Shown here piece after piece: positions 8,156 to 15,807 of a stretch of DNA of 56,413 bases. Made by a program: the position numbers and the translations under genes. The stretch comes from DATKPC01 sp035524275 (GTDB lineage Bacteria; Pseudomonadota; Gammaproteobacteria; Burkholderiales; Burkholderiaceae_F): the NCBI GenBank assembly GCA_035524275.1, contig DATKPC010000064.1, positions 1 through 56,413 of the forward strand, in the 5' to 3' direction. The notes beneath the pieces are model-generated. The model searched no databases. It worked only from the letters and a program-made list of their open reading frames with translations, and was not told the DNA's origin. Positions within the stretch are counted from its first letter, which is position 1; each line of letters begins with the position of its first letter.

Positions 8156-10110
8156 GCCACCCTCCTCGCCGTCGCGCGGCTCTCGTGCCAGATGTCGATC
8201 AGCCGCTCGTAGGTGCCGCGGACCTGGCGCACCAGCGTGGCATCGTCGATCGCGCCGCGCAGCCATTGGCGCGACGGTTCGTGGAAAATCGTCCGCCCGA
8301 CCATGAAGCCGCGGCAGCTGCGGCTGTCGCGCGCGTCGCGGAACGCCGCGGCCATCTCGTCGACGCTCGCGTGGAGCCCGAGCATGACGACGCCGCGGCA
8401 CCACGGATCGCGCTCCGCGACGAGGCGGTCGATCGCCGCCCAGGCGTCCGGCGCCATCGGCTCGAGCTTCCACCAGTCGGGATGGATCCCGATGTTGTAG
8501 AGACGCTTCAGCGCCCGCAGCACGGTGTCCGGCTCGCGCGACAGCGCCCGCGGCGGGATCACTTCGAGCAGCAGCTCGTGGCCGCTGGCACGGGTGGCCT
8601 GGTAGAGCGCCTGGAGCTGCGCCTCGTTCTCCAGGCGGTTCATCACGTCGTCGTCCGGGTGCAGCTGTACCAGGCACTTCACGACGTGCTCGCGCGGCCA
8701 CGCGACCAGGCTCGAGCCGACCGAGCGACCCGATTCGAATTCCAGCGGGTTGGACCCCGGCAGTTCCACCGGGCGCCCGATCCACCAGCCGCGGCCGGTG
8801 GCGTCGTTGAGCGCGTCCTGCCCGTAGCGCGCATCCAGCAGGACGCCGACGTGGCCCTGCAGGCCGCGCGCCTGCTCGGTCTCCGCGACCGCGCGGACCA
8901 GCAGGCGCTTGAGCGCCGGCAGGCGCATCTCGTCGGCGCCGACCGCGCGCACCAGGTCATAGAACTGCGCGCGGTGGTCGAACGCGAAGACGAGCAGGTC
9001 GTTCCATTCGGGCCTCGCCGCGGTGACGCGATGCAGCCGCTCCAGCGTGGCGTCATTGTCCAGGCGCAGCCGCTCGCCCGGCCGCTGCGCGGCGGCCTTG
9101 AAGAAGTGATCGAGCTCGGCCGGAGTCGGCGTCGCCGGCGCGCAGGCATGACGCGAGACGACGATCGCCCCGCACGCGTTCGCATACGCGCAGCAGGCAT
9201 CGAACGCCTCGCCGCGCAGCCAGCCGCGCAGCAGCCCCGACATGAACGCGTCGCCGGCGCCGAGCACGTTGAAGACCTCGACCTCGACGCCGCGGAAATT
9301 GAACGCGAGGTCGAGGCTCTCGGGCACGTCGGCCGGAATGACGCAGCAGCCGAGCGCGCCGCGCTTCACGACGAGCGTGGCGTGGCTCAGCGCGCGGACC
9401 TGTCGCACCGCGTCGATCGTCTCGTGCGCGCCGCCGGCGATCCGGAATTCCTCCTCGGTGCCGACGACGAGGTCGAACTGCGGCAGGATCCGCTGCAGGT
9501 GGCGCGTCACGCCGCTGTCGGCGACGTAGCGGTTCTCGCCCTCGCCGCGGCCGGTCAGCCCCCAGAGCACCGGGCGGTAGTCGATGTCGAGGACGGTCCG
9601 CACGTCGTTGCGCCGCGCGTACTGCAGCGCGCGCAGGCTGGTGCGCTCGACCTGTGGCGTCGAGAAGTGCGTTCCGGTGATCAGCAGCGCGCGGCTGCCG
9701 GCGATGAATGCCTCGTCGAAATCGGCCTCGTCGACCGCCATGTCGGCGCAGTTCTCGCGGTAGAACAGCAGCGGGAACGTGTCGCGGTCCTTCAGCGCGA
9801 GGATCGCCAGCGCCGTGAGCCGCTTCGGGTCGGTGCGCACGTGGCTGACGTCGCAGCCCTCGCGCGCGAGCGTCTCGACCAGGAAGCGCCCCATGTGGTC
9901 GTCGCCGACGCGACTGAGCATCGCGGACTTCAGCCCGAGGCGCGCGCAACCGAACGCGATGTTCGCCGACGAGCCGCCGAGGTACTTCGCGAAGCTCGCG
10001 ACGTCCTCGAGCCGGGCGCCGACCTGCTGCGCATAGAGGTCGACCGCCAGGCGACCGAGGCAGATGACGTCGAGGCGGCGATCGGTCGCGAAGCGGGTCG
10101 TGTTTTCCAT
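8152..10110 (-). CDS. iolC: 5-dehydro-2-deoxygluconokinase fused to a DUF2090 aldolase-like domain
   Basis: A 652-aa bifunctional protein. Residues about 10-330 form a PfkB/ribokinase-type kinase: the sugar-binding start is YLGGSSANIAFGCARLGL and the catalytic signature is VLGAGDAF, where Asp is the base. Residues about 345-645 form a DUF2090 domain, thought in proteobacteria to act as the 2-deoxy-5-keto-gluconate-6-phosphate aldolase (the IolJ role). That second activity is family-level knowledge, not shown here. The ATG at 10110 has no clear ribosome site. It is first in the catabolic operon and transcribed away from the RpiR regulator. Confidence 0.92.
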   Translation of the reverse strand: MENTTRFATDRRLDVICLGRLAVDLYAQQVGARLEDVASFAKYLGGSSANIAFGCARLGLKSAMLSRVGDDHMGRFLVETLAREGCDVSHVRTDPKRLTALAILALKDRDTFPLLFYRENCADMAVDEADFDEAFIAGSRALLITGTHFSTPQVERTSLRALQYARRNDVRTVLDIDYRPVLWGLTGRGEGENRYVADSGVTRHLQRILPQFDLVVGTEEEFRIAGGAHETIDAVRQVRALSHATLVVKRGALGCCVIPADVPESLDLAFNFRGVEVEVFNVLGAGDAFMSGLLRGWLRGEAFDACCAYANACGAIVVSRHACAPATPTPAELDHFFKAAAQRPGERLRLDNDATLERLHRVTAARPEWNDLLVFAFDHRAQFYDLVRAVGADEMRLPALKRLLVRAVAETEQARGLQGHVGVLLDARYGQDALNDATGRGWWIGRPVELPGSNPLEFESGRSVGSSLVAWPREHVVKCLVQLHPDDDVMNRLENEAQLQALYQATRASGHELLLEVIPPRALSREPDTVLRALKRLYNIGIHPDWWKLEPMAPDAWAAIDRLVAERDPWCRGVVMLGLHASVDEMAAAFRDARDSRSCRGFMVGRTIFHEPSRQWLRGAIDDATLVRQVRGTYERLIDIWHESRATARRVA

Positions 10111-10216
10111 CGGATGGATGTGCGGCGGCGGCTCGAAGGCGATGGGGCGGGCCGCGCGACCGCGGCGCGCACCTCGTCGGGCACGACCGCGGAGCGCCGG
10201 CTCACCGCTGCGGAGG

Positions 10217-10283
10217 ATCCTAGCCGCGCCGGCGCCGGAATGCAAATAAAATTCGCGGTATGAGGAAAATGCAAAAAAAATTC
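10217..10283. promoter_or_regulatory. Divergent iol control region with paired AT-rich repeats and two candidate promoters
   Basis: Two near-identical 16-mers, AATGCAAATAAAATTC (10239-10254) and AATGCAAAAAAAATTC (10268-10283), lie 29 bp apart in an otherwise GC-rich gap between iolC and the regulator. The first contains the dyad GAAT-N9-ATTC (10238-10254). On the minus strand each copy contains a TTGCAT -35 element: TTGCAT(10274-10269)-17-TTTTAT(10251-10246) and TTGCAT(10245-10240)-17-TAGGAT(10222-10217). Both would drive iolC. The repeats are likely operators for the RpiR-type protein encoded next door; this is inference. Confidence 0.55.
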
Positions 10284-10315
10284 TATCGGACGCGACCTCG
10301 ACATACACTTGGCCG

Positions 10316-11182
10316 ATGGCCCAGGACCACGCCGCCGTCGACCTGCTGATGCAGCGCATCGGCGCGGAATACGCCACGCTCAGCAAGCAGCAGAAGGTCG
10401 TCGCGGCCGACATCGAGCGCAACCGCGCCACGATCGCGGTGGAGCGGATCACCGACATCGCCGGCCGCTGCGGCGTGCAGCCGTCGGCCGTCGTGCGCTT
10501 CGCGCAGCGCTTCGGCTTCTCCGGCTTCAGCGAGATGCAGGACGTGTTCCGCGCCAACTTCGCCGCGCAGGCCTCGGCCCAGAGCTACCAGCAGCGGATC
10601 CGCCAGATGATCGACGGGCAAAGCAGCGGGCTGGGCACGACGCACCTGGTGCGCGAGTTCGTCGACGCGAGTCGCAGCGGCCTGGAGCAGCTCGCCGCGG
10701 AACTGTCGGACGCGCAGCTCGATGCCGCGGTCGACCTGCTGCTGCGCGCCGAGAACATCTACGTCGTCGGCGTGAGGCGCTCGTTCCCGGTCGCCGCGTA
10801 CATCGCGTATGCGCTGCAGCACACCGGCAAGCGCGTCCACCTCGTCAACGGCCTCGGCGGCATGTTCCGCGAGCAGATCCGCAGCATCCGGGCGAAGGAC
10901 GCCGCCTTCGCGATCAGCTTCGCGCCCTACGGCAAGGAGACGCAGTACTGCGTCCGCGCGGCCCACGCGCACCGCGCCAAGGTGCTGCTGATCAGCGACA
11001 CGACGATCTCGCCGCTGGCGCGCTACGCCCACGCGATCCTCACGGTACGCGAAGGCACGGCCTTCGCGTTCCGCAGCCTCACGAGCACGATCTGCCTGTG
11101 CCAGGCCCTGTTCATCGCGCTCGCCTATCGCCTCGAACTGCAGATCGAGGAAGTCCAAGTCCCGGAGAACTACGATGATTGA
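10316..11182 (+). CDS. iolR: RpiR-family transcriptional regulator (inositol locus, IolR-like)
   Basis: DNA-binding regulator of 288 aa. The N-terminal RpiR-type helix-turn-helix is about residues 1-80 (RCGVQPSAVVRFAQRFGFSGFSEMQ). A C-terminal SIS sugar-phosphate-binding domain covers about 125-265 and starts with ENIYVVGVRRS. It faces iolC across a 205-bp divergent region and overlaps iolG by 8 nt. RpiR-type IolR proteins repress iol genes in other proteobacteria and respond to an inositol intermediate. The same role is inferred here. No good ribosome site precedes the ATG, so the start is moderately certain. Confidence 0.88.
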   Translation: MAQDHAAVDLLMQRIGAEYATLSKQQKVVAADIERNRATIAVERITDIAGRCGVQPSAVVRFAQRFGFSGFSEMQDVFRANFAAQASAQSYQQRIRQMIDGQSSGLGTTHLVREFVDASRSGLEQLAAELSDAQLDAAVDLLLRAENIYVVGVRRSFPVAAYIAYALQHTGKRVHLVNGLGGMFREQIRSIRAKDAAFAISFAPYGKETQYCVRAAHAHRAKVLLISDTTISPLARYAHAILTVREGTAFAFRSLTSTICLCQALFIALAYRLELQIEEVQVPENYDD

Positions 11183-12164
11183 CATAGCCCTGTACGGCGC
11201 CGGCCGGATCGGCAGGATCCACGCCGCCAACCTCGCCGCCAGCCCGGCGGTGCGCCTGAAGTACGTCGTCGACGTCGATGCCGCCGCGGCGGCCGACCTG
11301 GCCGCCCGCCACGGCGCGCAGGCGGCCGACGTGCAGCAGCCGCTGCGCGACGGCGCGGTGCGGGCGGTCGCGATCGCGACGAGCACCGACACCCACGCGG
11401 ACCTGATCCTCGCTGCCGCGCAGGCGAACAAGGCGATCTTCTGCGAGAAGCCGGTCGACCTCGCGCTGGCGCGGGCTCGCGCCTGCGCCGAGGCGGTCAA
11501 GCGCGCGAAGGTGCCGTGCCTGATCGGGTTCCAGCGTCGCTACGACCCGACTTTCGCGGCGCTGAAGAAGCGCCTCGACGCCGGCGAGATCGGCGACCCG
11601 GAAGTCCTGGTCATCACGAGCCGCGACCCCGGCGCTCCGCCGATCGCCTACATCGAGCGCTCGGGCGGCATCTTCAAGGACATGCTGATCCACGACTTCG
11701 ACGTCTTCCGCTGGATCCTCGGCGACGAGGCCGCAACGCTGCACGCATCCGGAAGCTGCCTCACCGATCCGAAGATCGAGGCGGCCGGCGACGTCGACAC
11801 GACGGCGGTCACGATCCGCACGCGGCGTGGGCGGCTGTGCCAGATCAACACCAGCCGCCGCGCGGCCTACGGCTACGACCAGCGCTTCGAGGTGCTCGGC
11901 AGCCGCGGGATGCTGGCCGCCGGCAATCATCGCCCGACCGAGGTCTGCGCGAGCACCGCGCAGGCGGTCAGCCAGGACCTGCCGGAGCACTTCTTCCTCG
12001 AGCGCTATCGCGCCGCCTATGCGCTCGAGCTGGCGCATTTCGTCGCCGTGCTGGCCGAGGGCGCCGCGCCGCGCACGAGCATCGAGGACGGGGTCCGCGC
12101 GCTGGAGCTTGCGGAGGCTGCGGTGACGTCGCACAAGGAAGGGCGGCCGGTCGCGCTGGGGTAG
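11175..12164 (+). CDS. iolG: myo-Inositol 2-dehydrogenase
   Basis: NAD-dependent oxidation of myo-inositol to 2-keto-myo-inositol, the entry step of the pathway. The protein is 329 aa of the Gfo/Idh/MocA type. The Rossmann motif GAGRIGRIH starts near residue 8, the conserved CEKPVDL includes the active-site lysine, and HDFDVFRWILGDE carries the catalytic Asp/His region. A GGAGAA ribosome site lies 8 nt before the ATG, inside the end of the regulator gene. It is co-transcribed with the RpiR gene, so enzyme one and its likely repressor share a transcript facing the rest of the pathway. Confidence 0.93.
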   Translation: MIDIALYGAGRIGRIHAANLAASPAVRLKYVVDVDAAAAADLAARHGAQAADVQQPLRDGAVRAVAIATSTDTHADLILAAAQANKAIFCEKPVDLALARARACAEAVKRAKVPCLIGFQRRYDPTFAALKKRLDAGEIGDPEVLVITSRDPGAPPIAYIERSGGIFKDMLIHDFDVFRWILGDEAATLHASGSCLTDPKIEAAGDVDTTAVTIRTRRGRLCQINTSRRAAYGYDQRFEVLGSRGMLAAGNHRPTEVCASTAQAVSQDLPEHFFLERYRAAYALELAHFVAVLAEGAAPRTSIEDGVRALELAEAAVTSHKEGRPVALG

Positions 12165-12254
12165 GCGGCGCGTGCCTGCCGGCGCGGGAAACCGCAAGGC
12201 CGGTTATATTTCCCCCTGGGAGGACATGCCGCCGGCCTGCGGCCCGCGCCGCCG

Positions 12255-12752
12255 ATGCGCTTCGAGCACCTGATCCAGATCAACGACCCGCTGATGCCGC
12301 TGCTCGATCCGCTGTCGCGGGCGCAGCTCTGGCAGGGACTGGTGCGGCGGGCCGAGGAGCCGACGCTTTTCGTGCTCGGCCTGGAGGCGGCGACCATTCA
12401 CGCGCGGCGGCACCGCACCGAGTTCGATGAACTCGAACGCACGCTCGACTTCGGCAACTTCCAGGTGCGCGACCGCGTCCATCTGCGGCCGATGCGGGGC
12501 ACGCAGACCCACGTTGCGGCATCCACGGGCTTTCCGGCGAGCCGGATGACGATCGAGATCGAGGAGCCGCAGCCCGAACTCCTGTTCCTTCGCTTCGTCT
12601 ACGAGTTCGACGACGCGGCCGGCGGCGCGGCGGCGACCCGGCCGCCCGACGACGACACGACCGATACCCTGCGTCGCGAGGCCTACCGCAGCGCGGACCT
12701 CGATACCGTCGCGCGGATCCGCGACCTCGCGCTTGCCGGCGAGCTCGGCTGA
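12255..12752 (+). CDS. AtaL-like / DUF1857 family protein (SRPBCC fold)
   Basis: A 165-aa soluble protein with the DUF1857/AtaL-like pattern: it opens with MRFEHLIQINDP, then LSRAQLWQGLVRRAEEPTLF, and later holds the acidic strand PELLFLRFVYEFDD. The family has the START/SRPBCC helix-grip fold that binds hydrophobic ligands; no activity is assigned. It stands alone downstream of iolG after a 90-bp gap that holds a TATATT stretch near 12205. The link to the inositol genes is only positional. The start is the first ATG giving the family N-terminus. Confidence 0.75.
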   Translation: MRFEHLIQINDPLMPLLDPLSRAQLWQGLVRRAEEPTLFVLGLEAATIHARRHRTEFDELERTLDFGNFQVRDRVHLRPMRGTQTHVAASTGFPASRMTIEIEEPQPELLFLRFVYEFDDAAGGAAATRPPDDDTTDTLRREAYRSADLDTVARIRDLALAGELG

Positions 12753-12792
12753 GCGCCGCGATCGATCACGCCCGCGCAGCACGGCCGGCCCC

Positions 12793-13620
12793 ATGCTCTC
12801 CAAAGTGTCGATCGCGCTGGCCTGGCTGCTGCTCGCCATCGACGTCGCCCTCGGTGGCATCCTGTTCGCGATGCCGGAGCGCAGCGTCGGAGGCTTCGCC
12901 TGGAGCACGACGCCGCTGGTGACGATGACGATCGGCGCCTGGTTCCTGGGCAACGCCTGGGCCGCGGCGGTCGTCGTGCGGCGGCTGCGCTGGCACCTCG
13001 TCTCGACGGTGCTGCTCTACCTGGACCTGTTCGGCATCCTGCAGGGCGCGATGGCGTGGCTGTCCCGCGACGCGCTGCGCTTCGCCGGCCGGCCGATCGC
13101 CTGGCTCTATGCGGCGTCGATCGGCGCCTCGTGCCTGCTTGCCGCGTCCTCCGCCGTCGACTGGACCCGCATGGCGCAGGACAAGGACAAGCCCACCGCG
13201 TCGATCGACCAGCACTCCGCGCTCGTGACGCTGATCTTCGTCGCGCTGGTCGGCCTGCTCGGCGGCTACGGGATGTCGTTCGGCGCCGAGGACCCGACGC
13301 TGCCGCCGGCGCTCTTCCCGGATGCGCTGGGCGCCGCCGGGATTCGCGCGTTCGGCGCGTACTACGCCGCGCTCGCGATCTCGGCGCTGCCGCTTGCCTT
13401 CCTGCGCCGCCGCGCGCTGTTCCAGACCCATGCCTTCGCGCTCTTCGGATTGCTGATCATGAGCACCGCGGCGGCCGCCGTCTACGCGGACAACTGGCAT
13501 TTCGTGGAGCAGCCGGCGCAGCTCGCGTATCCGGCGGCCCACGTGCTGCTCGGGCTCGTCGTCGGCGCGCTGCTGCTGCGCTTCGGCACCGGAAGCAGGC
13601 AGGAGCCGGGCCACCGATGA
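12793..13620 (+). CDS. Polytopic membrane protein of unknown function
   Basis: A 275-aa protein with about eight predicted membrane segments, for example residues 5-28, 36-60, 66-88, 97-118, 140-160 and three more to the C-terminus, joined by short charged loops. I do not recognise the family. The first ATG is used; an in-frame TTG 60 nt upstream would add an arginine-rich stretch that looks non-coding. Its stop overlaps the cytosine deaminase start as ATGA, so the two are coupled. A role in uptake of a deaminase substrate is conceivable, but nothing in the sequence shows it. Confidence 0.75.
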   Translation: MLSKVSIALAWLLLAIDVALGGILFAMPERSVGGFAWSTTPLVTMTIGAWFLGNAWAAAVVVRRLRWHLVSTVLLYLDLFGILQGAMAWLSRDALRFAGRPIAWLYAASIGASCLLAASSAVDWTRMAQDKDKPTASIDQHSALVTLIFVALVGLLGGYGMSFGAEDPTLPPALFPDALGAAGIRAFGAYYAALAISALPLAFLRRRALFQTHAFALFGLLIMSTAAAAVYADNWHFVEQPAQLAYPAAHVLLGLVVGALLLRFGTGSRQEPGHR

Positions 13621-14894
13621 TCGACCTGGCGGTCCGCAACGCCACGCTGGCCGACGGACGACGCCACGTCGACGTCCTTGTCGGCGGCGATCGGATCGTC
13701 GACGTCGGCCCCGGAATCGGCGCCGCGGTCGACGCCGCCGCGACGATCGACGCCGCGGGACTGCTGCTCAGCGCGCCGTTCGTCGATGCCCACTTCCATA
13801 TCGATGCCACGCTGTCGTACGGCATCCCGCGCGTGAACCGCAGCGGCACGCTGCTCGAGGGCATCGCCCTGTGGTCGGAGCTGAAGCCGCAGCTGACGCA
13901 GGACGCGCTCGTCGAGCGGGCGCTGGCCTATTGCGACTGGGCGGTCGCGAAGGGCCTGCTCGCGATCCGCTCTCACGTCGACACGTGCGACCCGCGCCTG
14001 CTCGCCGTCGAGGCGCTGCTGCACGTGCGCGAGCGCGTCAGGCCGTACCTGGACCTGCAGCTCGTCGCCTTCCCGCAGGACGGCGTGCTGCGGACGGCAG
14101 ACGGCATCGACAACCTGCGCCGCGCGCTCGACATGGGTGTCGACGTCGTCGGCGGCATCCCGCACTTCGAGCGCACGATGGAGGCGGGCGCGGCGTCGGT
14201 CAAGCTGCTGTGCGAGGAGGCGGCGCATCGCGGCCTGCGGGTCGACATGCATTGCGACGAGACCGACGATCCCTTGTCGCGCCACGTCGAGACCCTCGCC
14301 TTCGAGACCCAGCGCCTGCGGCTGCACGGCCGCGTCGCCGGGTCGCACCTGACGTCGATGCACTCGATGGACAACAACTACGCGTCGAAGCTCATCGCGC
14401 TCGTCGCCGAGTCCGGGGTCGCCGCGATCGCCAATCCGCTGATCAACATCACGCTCCAGGGGCGCTACGACACGTATCCGAAGCGGCGCGGCATGATGCG
14501 CGTGCCGGAACTCCTCGCGGCGGGGGTCGACGTCGCGTTCGGGCACGACTGCGTGCTCGACCCGTGGTATCCGCTGGGGTCGGCCGACATGCTGGAGGTC
14601 GCGTCGATGGGACTGCACGTCGCGCAAATGACCGGGACCGACGCGATGCAGCGCTGCTTCGATGCGGTGACGACGACGCCGGCACGGATCCTCGGGCTGG
14701 CGGGGTACGGCATCGCGCCCGGCTGCCACGCCGACTTCGTCCTGCTGCATGCGCGCGACCCGATCGAGGCGATCCGGCTGCGCGCCGCCCGCCTCGTCGT
14801 CGTCCGACGCGGGCGCGTCGTCGCGCGGACGCCGGCGCCGGTCGCGCAACTCGACCTGCCGCAGCGGCCGGCGTCGACCAGCCTGATGCCCTGA
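13617..14894 (+). CDS. codA: Cytosine deaminase
   Basis: Amidohydrolase-superfamily enzyme of 425 aa that should convert cytosine to uracil and ammonia. All key positions of E. coli CodA are present with a shift of two: metal ligands His59 and His61 (DAHFHID), His212, catalytic Glu215 (HCDETDD), Asp311 (GHDCVLDPW), and the substrate-binding Gln154. The C-terminal half also carries the long CodA-type block NPLINITLQGRYDTYPKRRG. The start overlaps the upstream membrane-protein stop as ATGA. Related amidohydrolases can act on creatinine, isoguanine or triazine compounds, so a different ring substrate remains possible. Confidence 0.9.
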   Translation: MIDLAVRNATLADGRRHVDVLVGGDRIVDVGPGIGAAVDAAATIDAAGLLLSAPFVDAHFHIDATLSYGIPRVNRSGTLLEGIALWSELKPQLTQDALVERALAYCDWAVAKGLLAIRSHVDTCDPRLLAVEALLHVRERVRPYLDLQLVAFPQDGVLRTADGIDNLRRALDMGVDVVGGIPHFERTMEAGAASVKLLCEEAAHRGLRVDMHCDETDDPLSRHVETLAFETQRLRLHGRVAGSHLTSMHSMDNNYASKLIALVAESGVAAIANPLINITLQGRYDTYPKRRGMMRVPELLAAGVDVAFGHDCVLDPWYPLGSADMLEVASMGLHVAQMTGTDAMQRCFDAVTTTPARILGLAGYGIAPGCHADFVLLHARDPIEAIRLRAARLVVVRRGRVVARTPAPVAQLDLPQRPASTSLMP

Positions 14895-14912
14895 CGGGCT
14901 GCCGACCCGGCG

Positions 14913-15305
14913 ATGGACCGCGTGTTCCTTTCGGCGGGCGCCATCTTCGGCGCGCTGGCGGTCGCCGCCGGCGCGTTCGGGGCGCACGCGCTGAAAGCGC
15001 AACTGCCGGCGGAGACGCTGTCGATCTTCGAGACGGCGGCGCGCTACCAGATGTTCCACGCGCTGGCGCTGCTCGCGAGCGCCTGGGCCGTCGCACGCTG
15101 GCCCGGCCGAAGGTCGTCCGCGGCCGGGTCCTGCTTCATCGGCGGCGTCGTGCTGTTCAGCGGCAGCCTCTACCTGCTGTCGCTGACCGGCATCCGCGGA
15201 TTCGGCGCCGTCACGCCGATCGGCGGCCTGCTGTGGGTCGCCGGATGGATCCTGCTCGCGTCGGCGCCGTGGGGCGCCCGCGCCGCCGGCGGGCCGGCGC
15301 GCTGA
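14913..15305 (+). CDS. DUF423 family inner-membrane protein
   Basis: A 130-aa protein with four predicted membrane helices and the DUF423 (E. coli YgdD-like) pattern: FGALAVAAGAFGAHALK near the start, then ETAARYQMFHALALL, and G-rich helices ending TPIGGLLWVAGW. The function of the family is unknown. It follows codA by 18 nt and is probably on the same transcript. It converges on the pilE gene, leaving 16 nt between the two stops. Confidence 0.88.
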   Translation: MDRVFLSAGAIFGALAVAAGAFGAHALKAQLPAETLSIFETAARYQMFHALALLASAWAVARWPGRRSSAAGSCFIGGVVLFSGSLYLLSLTGIRGFGAVTPIGGLLWVAGWILLASAPWGARAAGGPAR

Positions 15306-15321
15306 CGCGGCCGCGGCGAGC

Positions 15322-15807
15322 TCAGCGCTGCCAGCAGTCCACGATGGGGCTCGGATCCGTCCCGGTGGCGTTCTTCGCGCCCGTGTTGTCGAGCGTGAGG
15401 CTGCCGCACACCGGATCCGTGAACCCGCCGAGGTTCGGCGTCGCCGTCAGCAGGTACGCCGACGTCCCCGGACCGGGTATCGCGGCGGTGATCGTATAGG
15501 CCGCGGCGCCTTCCTGCGGCGCCTGAACGATCGGCACCGCCGATGCCGCGCCGGTGCAGCCGGGCGCGACATTCGTATAGCAGCCGGCCACGGTGTAGTT
15601 GCGTTCCAGGTACTGCGCGTCCTGCAGCAGCGCCGTCCGTGCCGCCGCGCGCTTGGAGCGGACGACGTAGGACGAATAGGAACTGATCGCGATCGTCGCA
15701 AGGATCGCCGCAACCGCCATCGCGACGACCAGTTCGATCAGCGTGAAGCCGTGGCATGGCGCGCGTCGCGCGCCATGCCACGCCGCGCCATCGCCGCGCC
15801 GGATCAA
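15322..15807 (-). CDS. pilE: Type IV pilin PilE (first pilus operon)
   Basis: Minor or major pilin of 161 aa. It has a class III leader ending CHG, then FTLIELVVAMAVAAILATIAISSY (prepilin peptidase site G/F with Glu5), and a PilE-like body with a C-terminal Cys pair and the family stretch DPVCGSLTLDNTG. No ATG or GTG lies upstream in frame near the leader. The TTG at 15807 overlaps the pilY1 stop as TTGA and gives a 20-residue leader, so coupled initiation at TTG is proposed. The leader DNA holds a perfect 33-nt palindrome. It is last in the operon. Confidence 0.85.
   Translation of the reverse strand: MIRRGDGAAWHGARRAPCHGFTLIELVVAMAVAAILATIAISSYSSYVVRSKRAAARTALLQDAQYLERNYTVAGCYTNVAPGCTGAASAVPIVQAPQEGAAAYTITAAIPGPGTSAYLLTATPNLGGFTDPVCGSLTLDNTGAKNATGTDPSPIVDCWQR
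15750..15782. repeat. Perfect 33-nt palindrome inside the pilE leader coding sequence
   Basis: Positions 15750-15765 and 15767-15782 are exact reverse complements (16-bp arms) around a single T at 15766. The repeat lies 23 nt downstream of the TTG start codon and ends next to the codons for the prepilin cleavage site. In mRNA it would form a very stable hairpin with a minimal loop. It may affect translation or transcript stability of pilE, or mark a recombination scar or a DNA-binding site; none of these is shown. Confidence 0.9.
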
